A stretch of DNA of 64,000 nucleotides from Pseudodesulfovibrio portus (GCF_026000375.1 NZ_AP026708.1:1986501-2050500); one strand, 5' to 3'; positions 51,522 to 63,659 are shown, numbered from the stretch's first letter. Translations and numbers: made by a program. Notes: generated from the letters alone by a model not told the origin.

Positions 51522-53666
51522 ATGAAGATAGGAGCCAAATTAACGATTCTCGGTGTGCTGTTGATTGGGTTGACCACGCTCTGTGTGCTTGGAATAATGT
51601 TGTGGCAAAGCTCCAACCTGGCTTTGATGCTGGAGAAAAATTTCGACAAGCAGGCCCGGCACGAGGTCGAGCTGGCCGTTGAGGACGCCAAGAACCTGCT
51701 GGCGACCCAGCACGCCACCCTGACCAAGCAGTTGGAAAACGACATGCAGGTGGCGCTCGATATCGTGGAGCGCGGCGGCGGGTTCCGCCTGATGGACGAG
51801 ACGGTGGATTGGTCGGCGGTCAATCAGATCACCAAGGAGCAGTCCACCGTGGCCCTGTCGAAGATGGCTCTCGGCGACACCTGGTTCGGCCAGAACGCCG
51901 ATCCGGGCACGCCCACGCCCATGGTGGACGCACTCATGAAACTGACCGGCACCACCTGTACCGTGTTCCAGACCATGAACGCGCAGGGCGACCTGTTGCG
52001 CGTGGCCACCAACATCCTCAAGACGGACGGGCAGCGCGCCGTGGGCACGTTCATCCCCAACTCTTCCGTCGTGGCCAGGACCGTCAAATCCGGTGAGACC
52101 TTCCGGGGCACGGCCTACGTGGTCAACGCCTGGTACCTGACCCAGTACCGCCCCATCAAGGACGCGAGCGGCGCGGTCATCGGCTGTCTGTACGTGGGCA
52201 TCCTCCAGGAGGGCGTGCAGCAGTTGCGCGAGGGCTTCAAGTCGGTGGTGCTCGGTGAAACGGGGTATCTGTCCGTGTTGGGCGGTTCCGGCGCAAACGA
52301 AGGCGTGATCAAGATTCACAAGGACGCCGCAAAGGAAGGGACCAGCGTCCTTGATGAAAAAGACGTTGGAGGCAAGCCCGTGTACCGGGACGTCATCGAG
52401 CAGGCCAAGGGTGCGGGCGGCAGGCCCGTCACCGTCGAGGCCCTGCTGGGCGGGGCGTCGGGAAGCGGGAAGACCATCCTGAGCGGTGTCTATTTCAAGC
52501 CCTGGGACTGGGTGATCCTCGGCCGGGGCAATCTCGAGGAGTTCATGGCGGGCCAGCGGGCCGCCGACAGCGCCCTGCAATCCATCCAGTGGTGGACCAT
52601 GGCCATCGGCGCGATCATGCTCGTGCTCAGCGTCCTGGTCTTCTTCTGGTTCGCCAGGAGGTTGAGCGGAGCCATCGGCAAGGCCGTGAGCGTTCTGTCC
52701 GAAATCAACGACGGCAACCTGGACGTGCCGCAGTTGCCTGTGGTCAGGAATCGTTTCCGCGACGAGATGGACGATCTCGGCGAGTCGGTCAACTCCATGG
52801 GAGAACGGCTGCGCCACGTCGTTGCGGGCGTCCAGGCCGCGGCCATGAGCGTGACCAACGGCAGCGCCGAGTTGGCCAACACCTCCCAATCCCTGGCGGA
52901 CGGCGCGGCCAATCAGGCCAGCGCGGTGGAAGAGGTCTCTTCCTCCATGGAGGAGATGACCGCCAACATCGAACAGAACACGGACAACGCCCAGCAGACC
53001 GAGAAGATCGCCCGGCAGGCCGCCGGCGATGCCGAGAAGGGCGGGGATTCCGTGGTCAGGACCGTGGCGGCCATGCGCCAGATCGCGGACAAGATCGCCA
53101 TCGTCGAGGAGATCGCCCGGCAGACCAACCTGCTGGCCCTGAACGCGGCCATCGAAGCGGCCCGTGCGGGCGAGCACGGCAAGGGTTTCGCCGTCGTGGC
53201 CTCCGAAGTGCGCAAGCTGGCCGAGCGCAGCGGGGTGGCCGCCGCCGAGATCAGCGGGCTGTCCGGCCAATCCGTGGATATCGCCGAGGAGGCGGGCAAG
53301 ATGCTCGACAAGATGGTCCCCGACATCACCAGGACGGCGGAGCTGGTCCAGGAGATTTCCGTCGCCAGCGACGAGCAGGCCTCCGGCTCCGGCCAGATCA
53401 AGAGCGCCATCCTCGAACTGGACCGGGTCGTCCAGCAGAACGCCGCCGAATCCGAGGAGGTGGCCGCTTCTTCGGAGACCCTGGCCAGCCACGCCGCGCA
53501 ACTGCAGGAGACCATCGGCTACTTCAGGCTCGGCGGAGCGGGCAGGCATGTCGCCACCGTGAAAAGGAGCGCCCCCAAGCCGTTGCCCGAGGCCGGACCC
53601 GAGGGGCCGGAAGGCGGGATGGACCTGGACATGGGCGGTCCCGACGAGGACTTCGAGCGGTTCTAG
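51522..53666 (+). CDS. Methyl-accepting chemotaxis protein with Cache-type sensor
   Basis: 714 residues from ATG 51522, with GAGGTG six bases upstream. Segment 1 at 7-28, large periplasmic domain (about 40-350; Cache 3/Cache 2-like, [25 protein letters not shown] and [19 protein letters not shown]), segment 2 near 360 ([22 protein letters not shown]), HAMP, and the signalling hairpin [42 protein letters not shown]-terminal tail [17 protein letters not shown] has no NWETF-type CheR pentapeptide. Ligand unknown. Confidence 0.93.
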   Translation: MKIGAKLTILGVLLIGLTTLCVLGIMLWQSSNLALMLEKNFDKQARHEVELAVEDAKNLLATQHATLTKQLENDMQVALDIVERGGGFRLMDETVDWSAVNQITKEQSTVALSKMALGDTWFGQNADPGTPTPMVDALMKLTGTTCTVFQTMNAQGDLLRVATNILKTDGQRAVGTFIPNSSVVARTVKSGETFRGTAYVVNAWYLTQYRPIKDASGAVIGCLYVGILQEGVQQLREGFKSVVLGETGYLSVLGGSGANEGVIKIHKDAAKEGTSVLDEKDVGGKPVYRDVIEQAKGAGGRPVTVEALLGGASGSGKTILSGVYFKPWDWVILGRGNLEEFMAGQRAADSALQSIQWWTMAIGAIMLVLSVLVFFWFARRLSGAIGKAVSVLSEINDGNLDVPQLPVVRNRFRDEMDDLGESVNSMGERLRHVVAGVQAAAMSVTNGSAELANTSQSLADGAANQASAVEEVSSSMEEMTANIEQNTDNAQQTEKIARQAAGDAEKGGDSVVRTVAAMRQIADKIAIVEEIARQTNLLALNAAIEAARAGEHGKGFAVVASEVRKLAERSGVAAAEISGLSGQSVDIAEEAGKMLDKMVPDITRTAELVQEISVASDEQASGSGQIKSAILELDRVVQQNAAESEEVAASSETLASHAAQLQETIGYFRLGGAGRHVATVKRSAPKPLPEAGPEGPEGGMDLDMGGPDEDFERF

Positions 53667-53688
53667 GCGCGATCAATCATGAATCACA

Positions 53689-53722
53689 GGCCCGCATCGT
53701 CACGGTGCGGGCCTTGTCTTTT
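53689..53722 (+). terminator. Rho-independent terminator after the chemoreceptor gene
   Basis: Stem GGCCCGCA / TGCGGGCC, nine-base loop, then TTGTCTTTTG. T-tract is interrupted. Confidence 0.7.
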
Positions 53723-53762
53723 GTTTGAAAAAAGGGGAAAAACGCCGGGTAAGGAGATCACG

Positions 53763-54533
53763 ATGTCCACGATTCTGCTTTTTGATGCGGGCAACACCAA
53801 CACCAAGCTCTGCCTGGCCGACGACCAGGGGTTGGGAGAGGCCTATACCCTGCCCACCCGCCCGGCCAACACCGCAGACGACTGGGGGCTCAAGATCGCG
53901 TCCATCCTCCGCCGCGAGGAGGTAGACCCGCAGGAGGTCGAGGCGTGCGTCATCTCTTCGGTGGTGCCGCCCCTGGACCCGCTCATCAAAGGCATGGCCG
54001 ACCGCTTCCTGGGCTGCGAGGCGGTCTTTGTCCCCCGCGACCTGCCCCTGGACCTGGAAAACGAGTACGCCCGGCCCGAGCAGGTGGGCGCGGACATCCT
54101 GGCCGGCTGCTTTTCCGCCCGCATGACCTACGACGAGGAGAACCTCATAGTCATCGATTTCGGCACGGCCACCACCCTGGCCTGCGTCCAGGGCACGGCC
54201 TTCAAGGGCGGCCTCATCTGCCCCGGCGTCCTGTCCTCGGCAAGCGCACTGGCCGGGGGCACGGCAAAGCTCCCCAAAGTGGACCTCACGGTCAAGTCCG
54301 ACGCCCTCGTATGGGGAACTTCCACTGATGAGTGCCTCAATCAAGGCTTTGTATTCGGCTTTGCATCAATGGTCGACGGCCTGGTCGAAAAATTGTCCCG
54401 GCACCTCGACAACCCCTTTGTGGTGGCCACCGGCGGCCTTGCCCGGACCATCGCCCAGGTGTCCGAGACCATCGACGAACTCCGCCCCGACCTGGTCATG
54501 GAAGGGCTGTGGATGGCGTATTTCAATCGCTAG
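53763..54533 (+). CDS. coaX: Type III pantothenate kinase
   Basis: 256 residues from ATG 53763 (AAGGAGATCACG upstream). First step of coenzyme A synthesis: phosphorylates pantothenate with ATP. ASKHA-fold motifs: LLFDAGNTNTKLCL, then VISSVVPPL, GADILAGCFSARMTY, IVIDFGTATTLACV and FVVATGGLARTI. Its stop is seven bases from the next ATG, so the exported protein that follows may be co-transcribed. Confidence 0.94.
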   Translation: MSTILLFDAGNTNTKLCLADDQGLGEAYTLPTRPANTADDWGLKIASILRREEVDPQEVEACVISSVVPPLDPLIKGMADRFLGCEAVFVPRDLPLDLENEYARPEQVGADILAGCFSARMTYDEENLIVIDFGTATTLACVQGTAFKGGLICPGVLSSASALAGGTAKLPKVDLTVKSDALVWGTSTDECLNQGFVFGFASMVDGLVEKLSRHLDNPFVVATGGLARTIAQVSETIDELRPDLVMEGLWMAYFNR

Positions 54534-54540
54534 GAAGCAA

Positions 54541-55215
54541 ATGAAACAACTTCTCTTTGCGGTTATTCTTGTCTTTGCCCTGTCCTTTCAGCAGGCGCTG
54601 GCCTCGTCACAGTATAAGGCTGATGAATTTTCCCTTATCCTGCCAGACGGTTGGTCTGAAATGACCCCGGACGCGCTTAATGAGATGACGCAAAATGTTT
54701 CCGGTGAAGGCATCCCATGGCAGATGGGGTTCAGCACCACCCCTGACCAGCCTTACGAATTACCTCTAGTCGTCATCCAGAGAATAGTGACAAAAGACAT
54801 AGACAAGGGTGGTTTGGCTGGGATGGCGGCAGAGAGTGTCCGGGCTATGGCGGGGCAATATGGTGAATTCAGCCATGTGTTCGATGAGGCCTCCGGCACT
54901 TTGCGTTTCGAGCTCCCCATTAGCGACGGATTTACCCTTTTCGGCTATACTGCGTACTATGTGCGAAACGGTTTTATCCAGGTCCTTGGGTACAACAAGG
55001 CCGGCTGCGAGAGTTCTCACGAACAAGTCAGGGCTATTGCCGATTCCCTGGTGATCAATCCCGAACTCGCTGTTCCGGAGTCGCTTTCGGCAGTGAGTGG
55101 GGTTTTGAATTCGTTCACAGGCGTTGGGCCGATCGTATTTTTTTCTTTTGTCATCGCCTCGCTTATGGGTTCTCTTGCCGTCTTTATCGTGAAGAAACGG
55201 ACCGGAACCAAATAA
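54541..55215 (+). CDS. Exported hypothetical protein with C-terminal membrane anchor
   Basis: 224 residues. Signal peptide MKQLLFAVILVFALSFQQALAS, a soluble domain (FSLILPDGWSEMTPDALNEMTQNV .. LPLVVIQRIVTKDIDKGG), and a C-terminal membrane segment VGPIVFFSFVIASLMGSLAVFIVKKR with positive end. Its codons are visibly poorer in GC than those of coaX and eno on either side (many TTT, AAT, CTT), which may point to later acquisition. No family recognised. Confidence 0.7.
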   Translation: MKQLLFAVILVFALSFQQALASSQYKADEFSLILPDGWSEMTPDALNEMTQNVSGEGIPWQMGFSTTPDQPYELPLVVIQRIVTKDIDKGGLAGMAAESVRAMAGQYGEFSHVFDEASGTLRFELPISDGFTLFGYTAYYVRNGFIQVLGYNKAGCESSHEQVRAIADSLVINPELAVPESLSAVSGVLNSFTGVGPIVFFSFVIASLMGSLAVFIVKKRTGTK

Positions 55216-55249
55216 TAACTGCGCTTCCCGCGCCACCTAGTTTATAGAA

Positions 55250-56615
<1,366 letters not shown>

Positions 56616-56620
56616 AGAGT

Positions 56621-56707
56621 GCCTCCGGCGGCCAGGGGGGAACCCTTTGAAAAGGGTTCCCCCCTGGACCCCCTTCCCAAACTTTTTGCATGCGCATTCG
56701 CGCGGGT
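56621..56707 (+). repeat. Dispersed hairpin repeat family A, copy 4
   Basis: Shortest and cleanest copy, five bases after the eno stop: GCCTCCGGCGGCCAGG, then GGGGAACCCTTTT / AAAAGGGTTCCCC as a perfect arm pair, CCTGGACCCCCTTCCC, AAACTTTTTG and GCGCATTCGCGC. It may act as the eno terminator. Confidence 0.85.
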
Positions 56708-56762
56708 GCACGACAGTTGGGGGGGCGGGGCCGCTTTTCGGGGGAATGAGTCAACATTGTCG

Positions 56763-56802
56763 GGCCGGTATATGCGGGTTGCATATATCGGCCTTTTTCT
56801 TT
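56763..56802 (+). terminator. Rho-independent terminator without an obvious gene
   Basis: Stem GGCCGGTATATGC / GCATATATCGGCC (one G-T pair), loop GGGTT, then TTTTTCTTT. It lies 147 bases past eno, beyond the repeat, so it may end eno read-through or a short RNA starting near 56710. Confidence 0.75.
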
Positions 56803-56928
56803 AGGTAGCGGGCAACGCGACAGGCAATGGCGAGGGTGTTCTTGCGGGCATGAAAGGGATTTTATGCGTTTCACCCCAAAACGGTGTGTCACTTTTTTTG
56901 AGGGCGGAGGGCCCGTCACCGTTTTATA

Positions 56929-56998
56929 CAAAACGTTTTGGAAGGTGAGTCCGGGGCGGGGTCCGTTATTTGCGAACCTCTTCCCGGAAGCCGGAGGC
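56929..56998 (-). repeat. Degenerate copy of hairpin repeat family A
   Basis: AAACGTTTTGGAAGG, then TCCGGGGCGGGG, TTGCG..CTCTTCCCGG and GCCGGAGGC in the same order as copies 1 and 2, but the central stem is eroded. The final GGAGG is the folD ribosome-binding site. Confidence 0.45.
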
Positions 56999-57005
56999 AA
57001 CAAAG

Positions 57006-57863
57006 ATGATTCTTCTCGACGGCAAGGAAACGGCGGCGACCATTCGCGCCGAGATCAAGGAAGAGGTGGTCGGCCTTGAGGCCAAGTACGGGCGCACGCC
57101 CGGCCTGGCCGTGGTGCTGGTGGGCGAGGACCCGGCCAGCCAGGTCTACGTGCGCAACAAGGAACGGGCCTGCGAGGACTGCGGCATCCGGTCCATCCCG
57201 CACCGGCTGGAGACGGCCAGCCAGCTGGAACTGGAAGGGCTGATCCAGGAACTGAACCGCGACGTGAGCGTGGACGGCATCCTGGTCCAGCTTCCCCTGC
57301 CCAAGGGGCTCGACTCCCAGAAGATCCTCGATCTCATCGACCCCGACAAGGACGTGGACGGCTTCCACCCGGTCAACGTGGGCAAGATGTCCCTCGGCCT
57401 GCCCGGCTTCAAGCCGTGCACCCCGGCGGGCGTCATCAACCTGCTCAAGCGCTACGGCCTGGACCCGGCCTGCAAGAAGGCAGTGGTCATCGGCCGGTCC
57501 AACATCGTGGGCAAGCCCCTGGCCATGATGCTCTCCCAAAGCGGCCCCTGCGCCAACGCCACGGTCACCCTGTGCCACTCCCGCACTGCGGACCTCAAGG
57601 CCGAGTGCCTGGAAGCGGACTACATCTTCGCCGCCATCGGCCAGCCCAACTTCGTGACCGCCGACATGGTCAAGGAGGGCGCCGTTGTCGTGGACGTGGG
57701 CATCAACCGCACGGACGAGGGTCTGGCGGGCGACTGCGATTTCGATGCGCTCAAGGACAAGGTTCACGCCATCACCCCGGTCCCGGGCGGCGTCGGCCCC
57801 ATGACCATCGCCCAGTTGATGGTCAATACCCTCGAGGCGTTCAAGATGCACGTCGGCGCGTAG
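57006..57863 (+). CDS. folD: Methylenetetrahydrofolate dehydrogenase / methenyl-THF cyclohydrolase
   Basis: 285 residues from ATG 57006 (GGAGG eight bases upstream). Bifunctional one-carbon enzyme. Seen: [26 protein letters not shown] with the catalytic-type Lys, [46 protein letters not shown] (NADP loop) and [17 protein letters not shown]. Stands alone, followed by a structured repeat and a terminator. Confidence 0.97.
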   Translation: MILLDGKETAATIRAEIKEEVVGLEAKYGRTPGLAVVLVGEDPASQVYVRNKERACEDCGIRSIPHRLETASQLELEGLIQELNRDVSVDGILVQLPLPKGLDSQKILDLIDPDKDVDGFHPVNVGKMSLGLPGFKPCTPAGVINLLKRYGLDPACKKAVVIGRSNIVGKPLAMMLSQSGPCANATVTLCHSRTADLKAECLEADYIFAAIGQPNFVTADMVKEGAVVVDVGINRTDEGLAGDCDFDALKDKVHAITPVPGGVGPMTIAQLMVNTLEAFKMHVGA

Positions 57864-57878
57864 CGACGGCTTGTGATG

Positions 57879-58007
57879 GCGGGCCATCTGCACATTTTTC
57901 GGCCACCGTCCGATCCTCACCGTAGCGCTGCTACGCCTCCGGTCGGTCGGCACCCGAAAAATGCACAGCTGCCCCACTCTCCCAAGCCTTCAGGTGTGAC
58001 TGAAGGC
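57879..58007 (+). repeat. Structured repeat family B, copy 1
   Basis: Shares with 63681-63803: GCGGGCC, CTGCACATTTTTC, ATCCTCACCGTAG..CTACGCCT.CGGT, GAAAA(A)TGCACA, CCCACTCTC and AAGCC. Inner hairpin GTAGC-GCT-GCTAC. It ends in a hairpin GCCTTCA / TGAAGGC with loop GGTGTGAC. Confidence 0.8.
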
Positions 58008-58020
58008 AAATGACATTTGA

Positions 58021-58048
58021 GCGGGCCGGTTTTCCGGCCCGCTTTTTT
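58021..58048 (+). terminator. Rho-independent terminator after folD
   Basis: Perfect nine-base stem GCGGGCCGG / CCGGCCCGC, loop TTTT, followed by six T's. Confidence 0.93.
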
Positions 58049-58130
58049 CGTGCGCTGCCGCATGGCTATATTGAGATGGCCTTTGCCTGCGCGTATGGAT
58101 TCTGATAGTGGGAAAGGCCGAGGAGAAGAC

Positions 58131-59180
58131 ATGAAAGAGTACAAGCTCGCGCAGATGGTCAAAGCCGCCGGTTGAGCGGCCAAGATCGCTCCAGGGGACC
58201 TGGAGAGCGCACTTTCGGGGCTGAAGACCCAGCTTGACGACCGCGTGCTGGCCGGGGGGCCCGGCGACAACGAGGACGCTGCGATCGTGTCTTTTCCCGC
58301 GGGCAAGGCCCTGGTGCAGACCGTGGATTTCTTCACCCCGATGGTCAATGATCCCTACCGGTTCGGGCGCATTGCGGCGGCCAACGCCCTGTCCGACGTC
58401 TATGCCATGGGCGGGGAGCCGTGGGCGGCCATGAACATCGTCTGCTTTCCGGCCAAGAAGCTGCCCATGGAGGTCCTGACCGAGATCCTGCGCGGCGGCG
58501 CGGATGCCGTGGCCGAGGCCGGGGCCATCCCCAGCGGCGGGCACAGCGTGGAGGACGACGAGATCAAGTACGGGCTGTCCGTGTCCGGCCTGGTCGATCC
58601 GGGCAGGTTCGCCTCCAACCGGGGCGTTGAACCCGGCGACGAGCTCATCCTGACCAAACCCATCGGCACGGGCGTGCTGGCAACGGCGGTCAAGGGCGAG
58701 ATGCCGGGCTTTGAAGAGATCGAGGAGCTGATTTTCAGGACCTGCGGACGGTTGAACAAGGCGGGCGGAGCGGTCATTCGCGAACTCGGGGTGACCGGGG
58801 CCACGGATATCACGGGGTTCGGCCTGGGCGGGCATCTGCTCGAACTGGCCGGAGCGAGCGGGGTGCGCATCGAATTGCGCATGCACGACGTGCCGCTGCT
58901 GCCGGGAGCCCTGGACATGGCGTCCATGGGCATGCTTCCCGCAGGGTCCATCTGCAACCGCAACCACTACCTGCCCCACGCCGAGGCGGCCGACGGCCTC
59001 GATCCCATCCGGCTGGACCTGATGTTCGACGCCCAGACCTCGGGCGGGCTGCTCCTGGCGGTCAAGCCGGGCCAGCTCGACCAGGCCATGAGCATGCTCG
59101 AGGACGCGGGCGACCAGCCCGCGCACGTGGGCACGGCCCATGCCCGCGAACAAGGGCGTCCCGCCCTGTTCATAGTTTAG
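58131..59180 (+). CDS. selD: Selenide, water dikinase containing selenocysteine (UGA at codon 15)
   Basis: 349 residues when the TGA at 58173-58175 is read as selenocysteine. Start: MKEYKLAQMVKAAG, then Sec, then AAKIAPGDLESAL. The Sec sits where other SelD proteins have the catalytic Cys of the G-C/U-x-x-K motif, so the protein makes selenophosphate from selenide and ATP and needs its own product to be made. AGGAGAAG precedes the ATG. Later motifs: PGDNEDAAIV, FFTPMVNDPYRFGRIAAANALSDVYAMGG, GGHSVEDDEIKYG, GATDITGFGLGGHL. A gene finder that stops at UGA would begin it late. It converges on the histidine kinase gene, overlapping by four bases. Confidence 0.95.
58173..58210 (+). promoter_or_regulatory. 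Sec codon with putative bacterial SECIS hairpin
   Basis: TGA at 58173-58175, followed by stem CTCCAGG (58189-58195), loop GGA, CCTGGAG (58199-58205). The loop begins 20 bases after the UGA, within the usual 16-37 base window, and has a G as bacterial SECIS loops do. The stem codes for APGDLE in the right frame. Confidence 0.7.
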
Positions 59181-62100
59181 GAAATATCTTTTTCGGACGC
59201 CTGGACCATGACCCTGTCGATCTCGGCCTGCAGTTCATTGAGCTCGAAGGGCTTGGCGATGTATCCGTCCATGCCCGATTTGAGGAACCGGTCCCTGTCG
59301 TTCTTCATGGCGTGGGCGGTCAGGGCGATGATCGGCGTGTCGATGTCGAGCTGATTCCGGATGGCGAGGGCGGTGTCCACGCCGTCCAACCCCGGCATCT
59401 GGATGTCGGTCATGATCAGGTCGAAGGAGTGTCCCTTGAGGATGTCCAGGGCCTCCTCGCCGCTTGCCACGCAGGTGGTCTCGTGTCCCAGCTTGGTCAG
59501 GATGCGGTCGATGACGACGCGGTTGACCCGCTCGTCCTCGGCCACGAGGATGCGCAGGCTCGTTCCCCCCGCCTTGTAGAGCGGAGTGGTCTCTCCGGGC
59601 TTTTTTCCCCGTAAGGGTTTCGCCCGTATGGTGAAGGCGATGGTGGTCCCCGCTCCTTCCTTGGAGGAAATGGTGATGGTGCCGTTCATGAGCTGGACCA
59701 GCCGGTGCACGATGCCCAGGCCCAGGCCCGTGCCCTGGTATTTGCGGGTCAGGGAGCCGTCCACCTGGGTGAAGGGGTCGAACACGGAATCGATCTTGTC
59801 GTGCGGGATGCCGATGCCGGTGTCCTGGACCACGAAGAGGATGAGTTCGGAGTCCGGCCTGCGTCCCGATTCAAGGGGGTAGGCCTCCACCGCGATGGAC
59901 CCGGACTGGGTGAACTTGGCGGCGTTGCCCACCAGGTTGAAGAGAATCTGCCGGAGCCGCCCCTTGTCCGCCACGAAATACCGTTGCAGGGATTCGTCGA
60001 TGGTCCACGACATGGAGATGCCGCGCATTTTTGCCTGGTGGCGGAAGACGGACAGGACCGAGTCGAGCAGCTGTCCCAGTTCGAAGTCGGATTCCTCCAG
60101 CTCCAGCTTGCCGGACTCCACCTTGGACAGGTCCAGGATGTCGTTGAGGATCTTGAGCAGATTGCGCCCCGACTCGTGGGCCGTGGTCAGATACTCCCGC
60201 TGCAACGGCTCCAGGCTGGTCAGCTCCATGAGCTGCAGCATGCCGAGAAGCCCGTTGAGAGGGGTGCGGATTTCGTGGCTCATGTTGGCCAGGAACTCGT
60301 TCTTGGACAGGTTGGCGGCCTCGGCCTCGATGATGGCCTGTTTCAGCTCGTCTTCCATGTTCTTGAGTTCGGTGATGTCCGCCGCCAGGTACATGTGCAC
60401 GATCTTGCCTTCCAGCCACTCGATGGCCCGGTCATGGGTCAGGTGCCAGCGCTTGACGCCCTCGTGATAGCGTTCGTCCATCACGGTGCCCACAGGGCGT
60501 CCATGCTCGTCCAGGAGTTCGGGCTTCCGGCAGAACGGGCACGGCTCGTCAAGTTTTCGGAGATGCTTGTGGCATTTGGCGCCGGGTTCGAAAGATCCGT
60601 ATTTGTCCCGCATGTGGTCGTTCATGAACAGGATGTCGTGGGTGTCCAGGTCCGAGACGTAGATGTCGGCGTCCATGCCGTTGAGGATCGTCAGCATCCG
60701 TTCATGGGCCTGTTTGACCTCGGTGATGTCGGCGATCATGGCGAAGACGCCCAGGAAGCTGCCGTCGTCGCCGATCAGCGGAGAGGCCGACACCAGTCCC
60801 CAGACATGGGAGCCGTCCTTGCGCACGAACTGCCGTTCGTACCGGTCTTTGTCCCCCTGTTTGCGCTGGGCCAGGCGTTTGTTGTTCTCTTCGAGTTCGC
60901 TCGGCTCGATGAAATCGGTGATGGGTCGGCCGATGATTTCGCTGACGTCGTAGCCGAAGAGGTCGGCGATGATGTCGTTGGCGTAGGTGATGCGCTGGTT
61001 GGCGTCCAGGCCGAGGATGCCCTCGTTGGCCGTTTCCACGATGAGCCGGTATTGTTCCTGGGTTTTTCTTCGCTCCCTTTCGGCCATGCGCACGTCCGTG
61101 ACGTCCCGCATGTAGGAGGCCAGGGCGGAAACCGAGCCGCCCTCGCCCACGATGGGATAGATGTTCGCCTCCATGAGACGGCCCGCCCAGACCACTTCCC
61201 TGTTCACGGGTTTCTTCGTGGACACGGCTTCGGCGAACAGGTCGCGGGCCTGGGCCTCGTATTCGCCGGGCACGAAATCGAACACGGACTGGCCGGCCAC
61301 CTCTTCGGGGTCCGAATCCAGGGTCTTGGCCAGCCTGGCGTTGACGGTCAGGATGGTGCCCTCCGGCGTGTAGAGCCCGACCGAGTCGTTGGTGGCGCTG
61401 ACCAGCGCGTTGAGGTATTCCTCGTTGGTCTTGAGCTTTTCCTCGACCTTCTTGCGTGCGGTGATGTCGCGGGTGGAGCCGACCACGCCCAACCAGTTTC
61501 CCTCTTTGTCCCGCATACCCTTGGCCATGACTTCGGCCCAGAAGGAGCTGCCGTCCTTGTGCTTGAACTGCAGGACCAACTGGTCGGCAAGGATATCGCG
61601 GTCAGTGGAAGATCGGTTTTGAGTGTTCCCTATGGCCTTTTGGACGGCACTGAAGGATTCCGGCGTCATGGATTCGGCGATGCTGGCGCCAAGGAGTTCT
61701 TCCGGGACATAACCCCTGAGCCGTTCCACGGAAGGGCTGACGTAGATGTATTCCAACCGGCCGTTCAGGGCCCAGATCACGTCTTCGGAGTTGTCGGCCA
61801 GGAACCGGTATTGTTCCATGGTCATGGAGACCTGCTTCTCGAACTCGCGCTGTCCCGACAGGTCGTAGACCAGCCCCCACATCCCGAGCGGCTCCCCTGA
61901 ATCGTTGCGGTTGAGCCAGAAGTTCACCCGCACGGGAACGGTGTGTCCGTCGTGATGTATGAACTCTTTTTCCAGTTCTCCCGAGGTGGCGCCTCCGTTG
62001 ATGAATGCGAGTATGGTTTTCGCTTCTTCCTCGCGCTCACCTTCGGGAGTGATGCTCAACATGGTCCTGCCGACCAGTTCCTTTTCGGTGTACCCGAGCA

Positions 62101-62284
62101 GGTCGCAAAAGGCGGGGTTGGCGCGGACGATGGTGCCCACGGGGTCCGTGTAGGCCATGCCTTCCTTGATGGAAGTGTACATGCCCGTGAAGCACTCGCG
62201 GCTCATGGCGAAATCGGCATCGCGGCCCGACCGGAAATCTTCGGTGGGAGCGGGTGTGTTTTTTCGCGAGCCGTGGTTGGTCAT
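59177..62284 (-). CDS. Multi-PAS hybrid sensor histidine kinase
   Basis: 1035 residues from ATG 62284 (GGAAC upstream; the frame is open a further 59 codons but that part is not protein-like). No clear membrane segments. About five or six PAS domains in a row (FTGMYTSIKEGMAYTDPVGTIV.., LADNSEDVIWALNGRLEYIYVS.., LVSATNDSVGLYTPEGTIL.., IVETANEGILGLDANQRITYAN.., ILNGMDADIYVSDLDTHDILFM..), HisKA with H670 in NMSHEIRTPLNG, HATPase (VQDTGIGIP, GTGLGLGIV), and a receiver with D960 in DLIMTDIQMPG. The last PAS has CPFC and H-rich surroundings. Cytoplasmic sensor; output partner not adjacent. Confidence 0.93.
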   Translation of the reverse strand: MTNHGSRKNTPAPTEDFRSGRDADFAMSRECFTGMYTSIKEGMAYTDPVGTIVRANPAFCDLLGYTEKELVGRTMLSITPEGEREEEAKTILAFINGGATSGELEKEFIHHDGHTVPVRVNFWLNRNDSGEPLGMWGLVYDLSGQREFEKQVSMTMEQYRFLADNSEDVIWALNGRLEYIYVSPSVERLRGYVPEELLGASIAESMTPESFSAVQKAIGNTQNRSSTDRDILADQLVLQFKHKDGSSFWAEVMAKGMRDKEGNWLGVVGSTRDITARKKVEEKLKTNEEYLNALVSATNDSVGLYTPEGTILTVNARLAKTLDSDPEEVAGQSVFDFVPGEYEAQARDLFAEAVSTKKPVNREVVWAGRLMEANIYPIVGEGGSVSALASYMRDVTDVRMAERERRKTQEQYRLIVETANEGILGLDANQRITYANDIIADLFGYDVSEIIGRPITDFIEPSELEENNKRLAQRKQGDKDRYERQFVRKDGSHVWGLVSASPLIGDDGSFLGVFAMIADITEVKQAHERMLTILNGMDADIYVSDLDTHDILFMNDHMRDKYGSFEPGAKCHKHLRKLDEPCPFCRKPELLDEHGRPVGTVMDERYHEGVKRWHLTHDRAIEWLEGKIVHMYLAADITELKNMEDELKQAIIEAEAANLSKNEFLANMSHEIRTPLNGLLGMLQLMELTSLEPLQREYLTTAHESGRNLLKILNDILDLSKVESGKLELEESDFELGQLLDSVLSVFRHQAKMRGISMSWTIDESLQRYFVADKGRLRQILFNLVGNAAKFTQSGSIAVEAYPLESGRRPDSELILFVVQDTGIGIPHDKIDSVFDPFTQVDGSLTRKYQGTGLGLGIVHRLVQLMNGTITISSKEGAGTTIAFTIRAKPLRGKKPGETTPLYKAGGTSLRILVAEDERVNRVVIDRILTKLGHETTCVASGEEALDILKGHSFDLIMTDIQMPGLDGVDTALAIRNQLDIDTPIIALTAHAMKNDRDRFLKSGMDGYIAKPFELNELQAEIDRVMVQASEKDIS

Positions 62285-62459
62285 GAGTCTGTTCCGGGAT
62301 GTTTGGTTTTTGTCACAATAGGTGAGAGCAGTTTTTTTTTCCACAAATAAAGGGCTATTTTCCCAAGTCGAACCTTGAGGAATCCCATTCCGACAGGTAC
62401 ATTCGGAAGTACACATCACCGACTCGCCGTCGGCCAACTCAAACCTTGCCGGGGAAATC

Positions 62460-63659
<1,200 letters not shown>

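Larger units (their letters stand above)
56616..57005. other. 390-base gene-free stretch between eno and folD
   Basis: Holds repeat copy 4, an unclaimed terminator (56763-56802), a perfect nine-base inverted repeat AAAACGGTG (56878-56886) / CACCGTTTT (56917-56925) with a T-run in its loop, and a degenerate repeat copy that ends in the folD ribosome-binding site. No protein-like frame. Confidence 0.7.

Noticed and set aside
58173-58175. In-frame stop near the front of selD as a sign of a pseudogene
   Set aside because: It lies exactly at the catalytic Cys/Sec position, the frame continues without fault, and a hairpin follows; Sec is the better reading.
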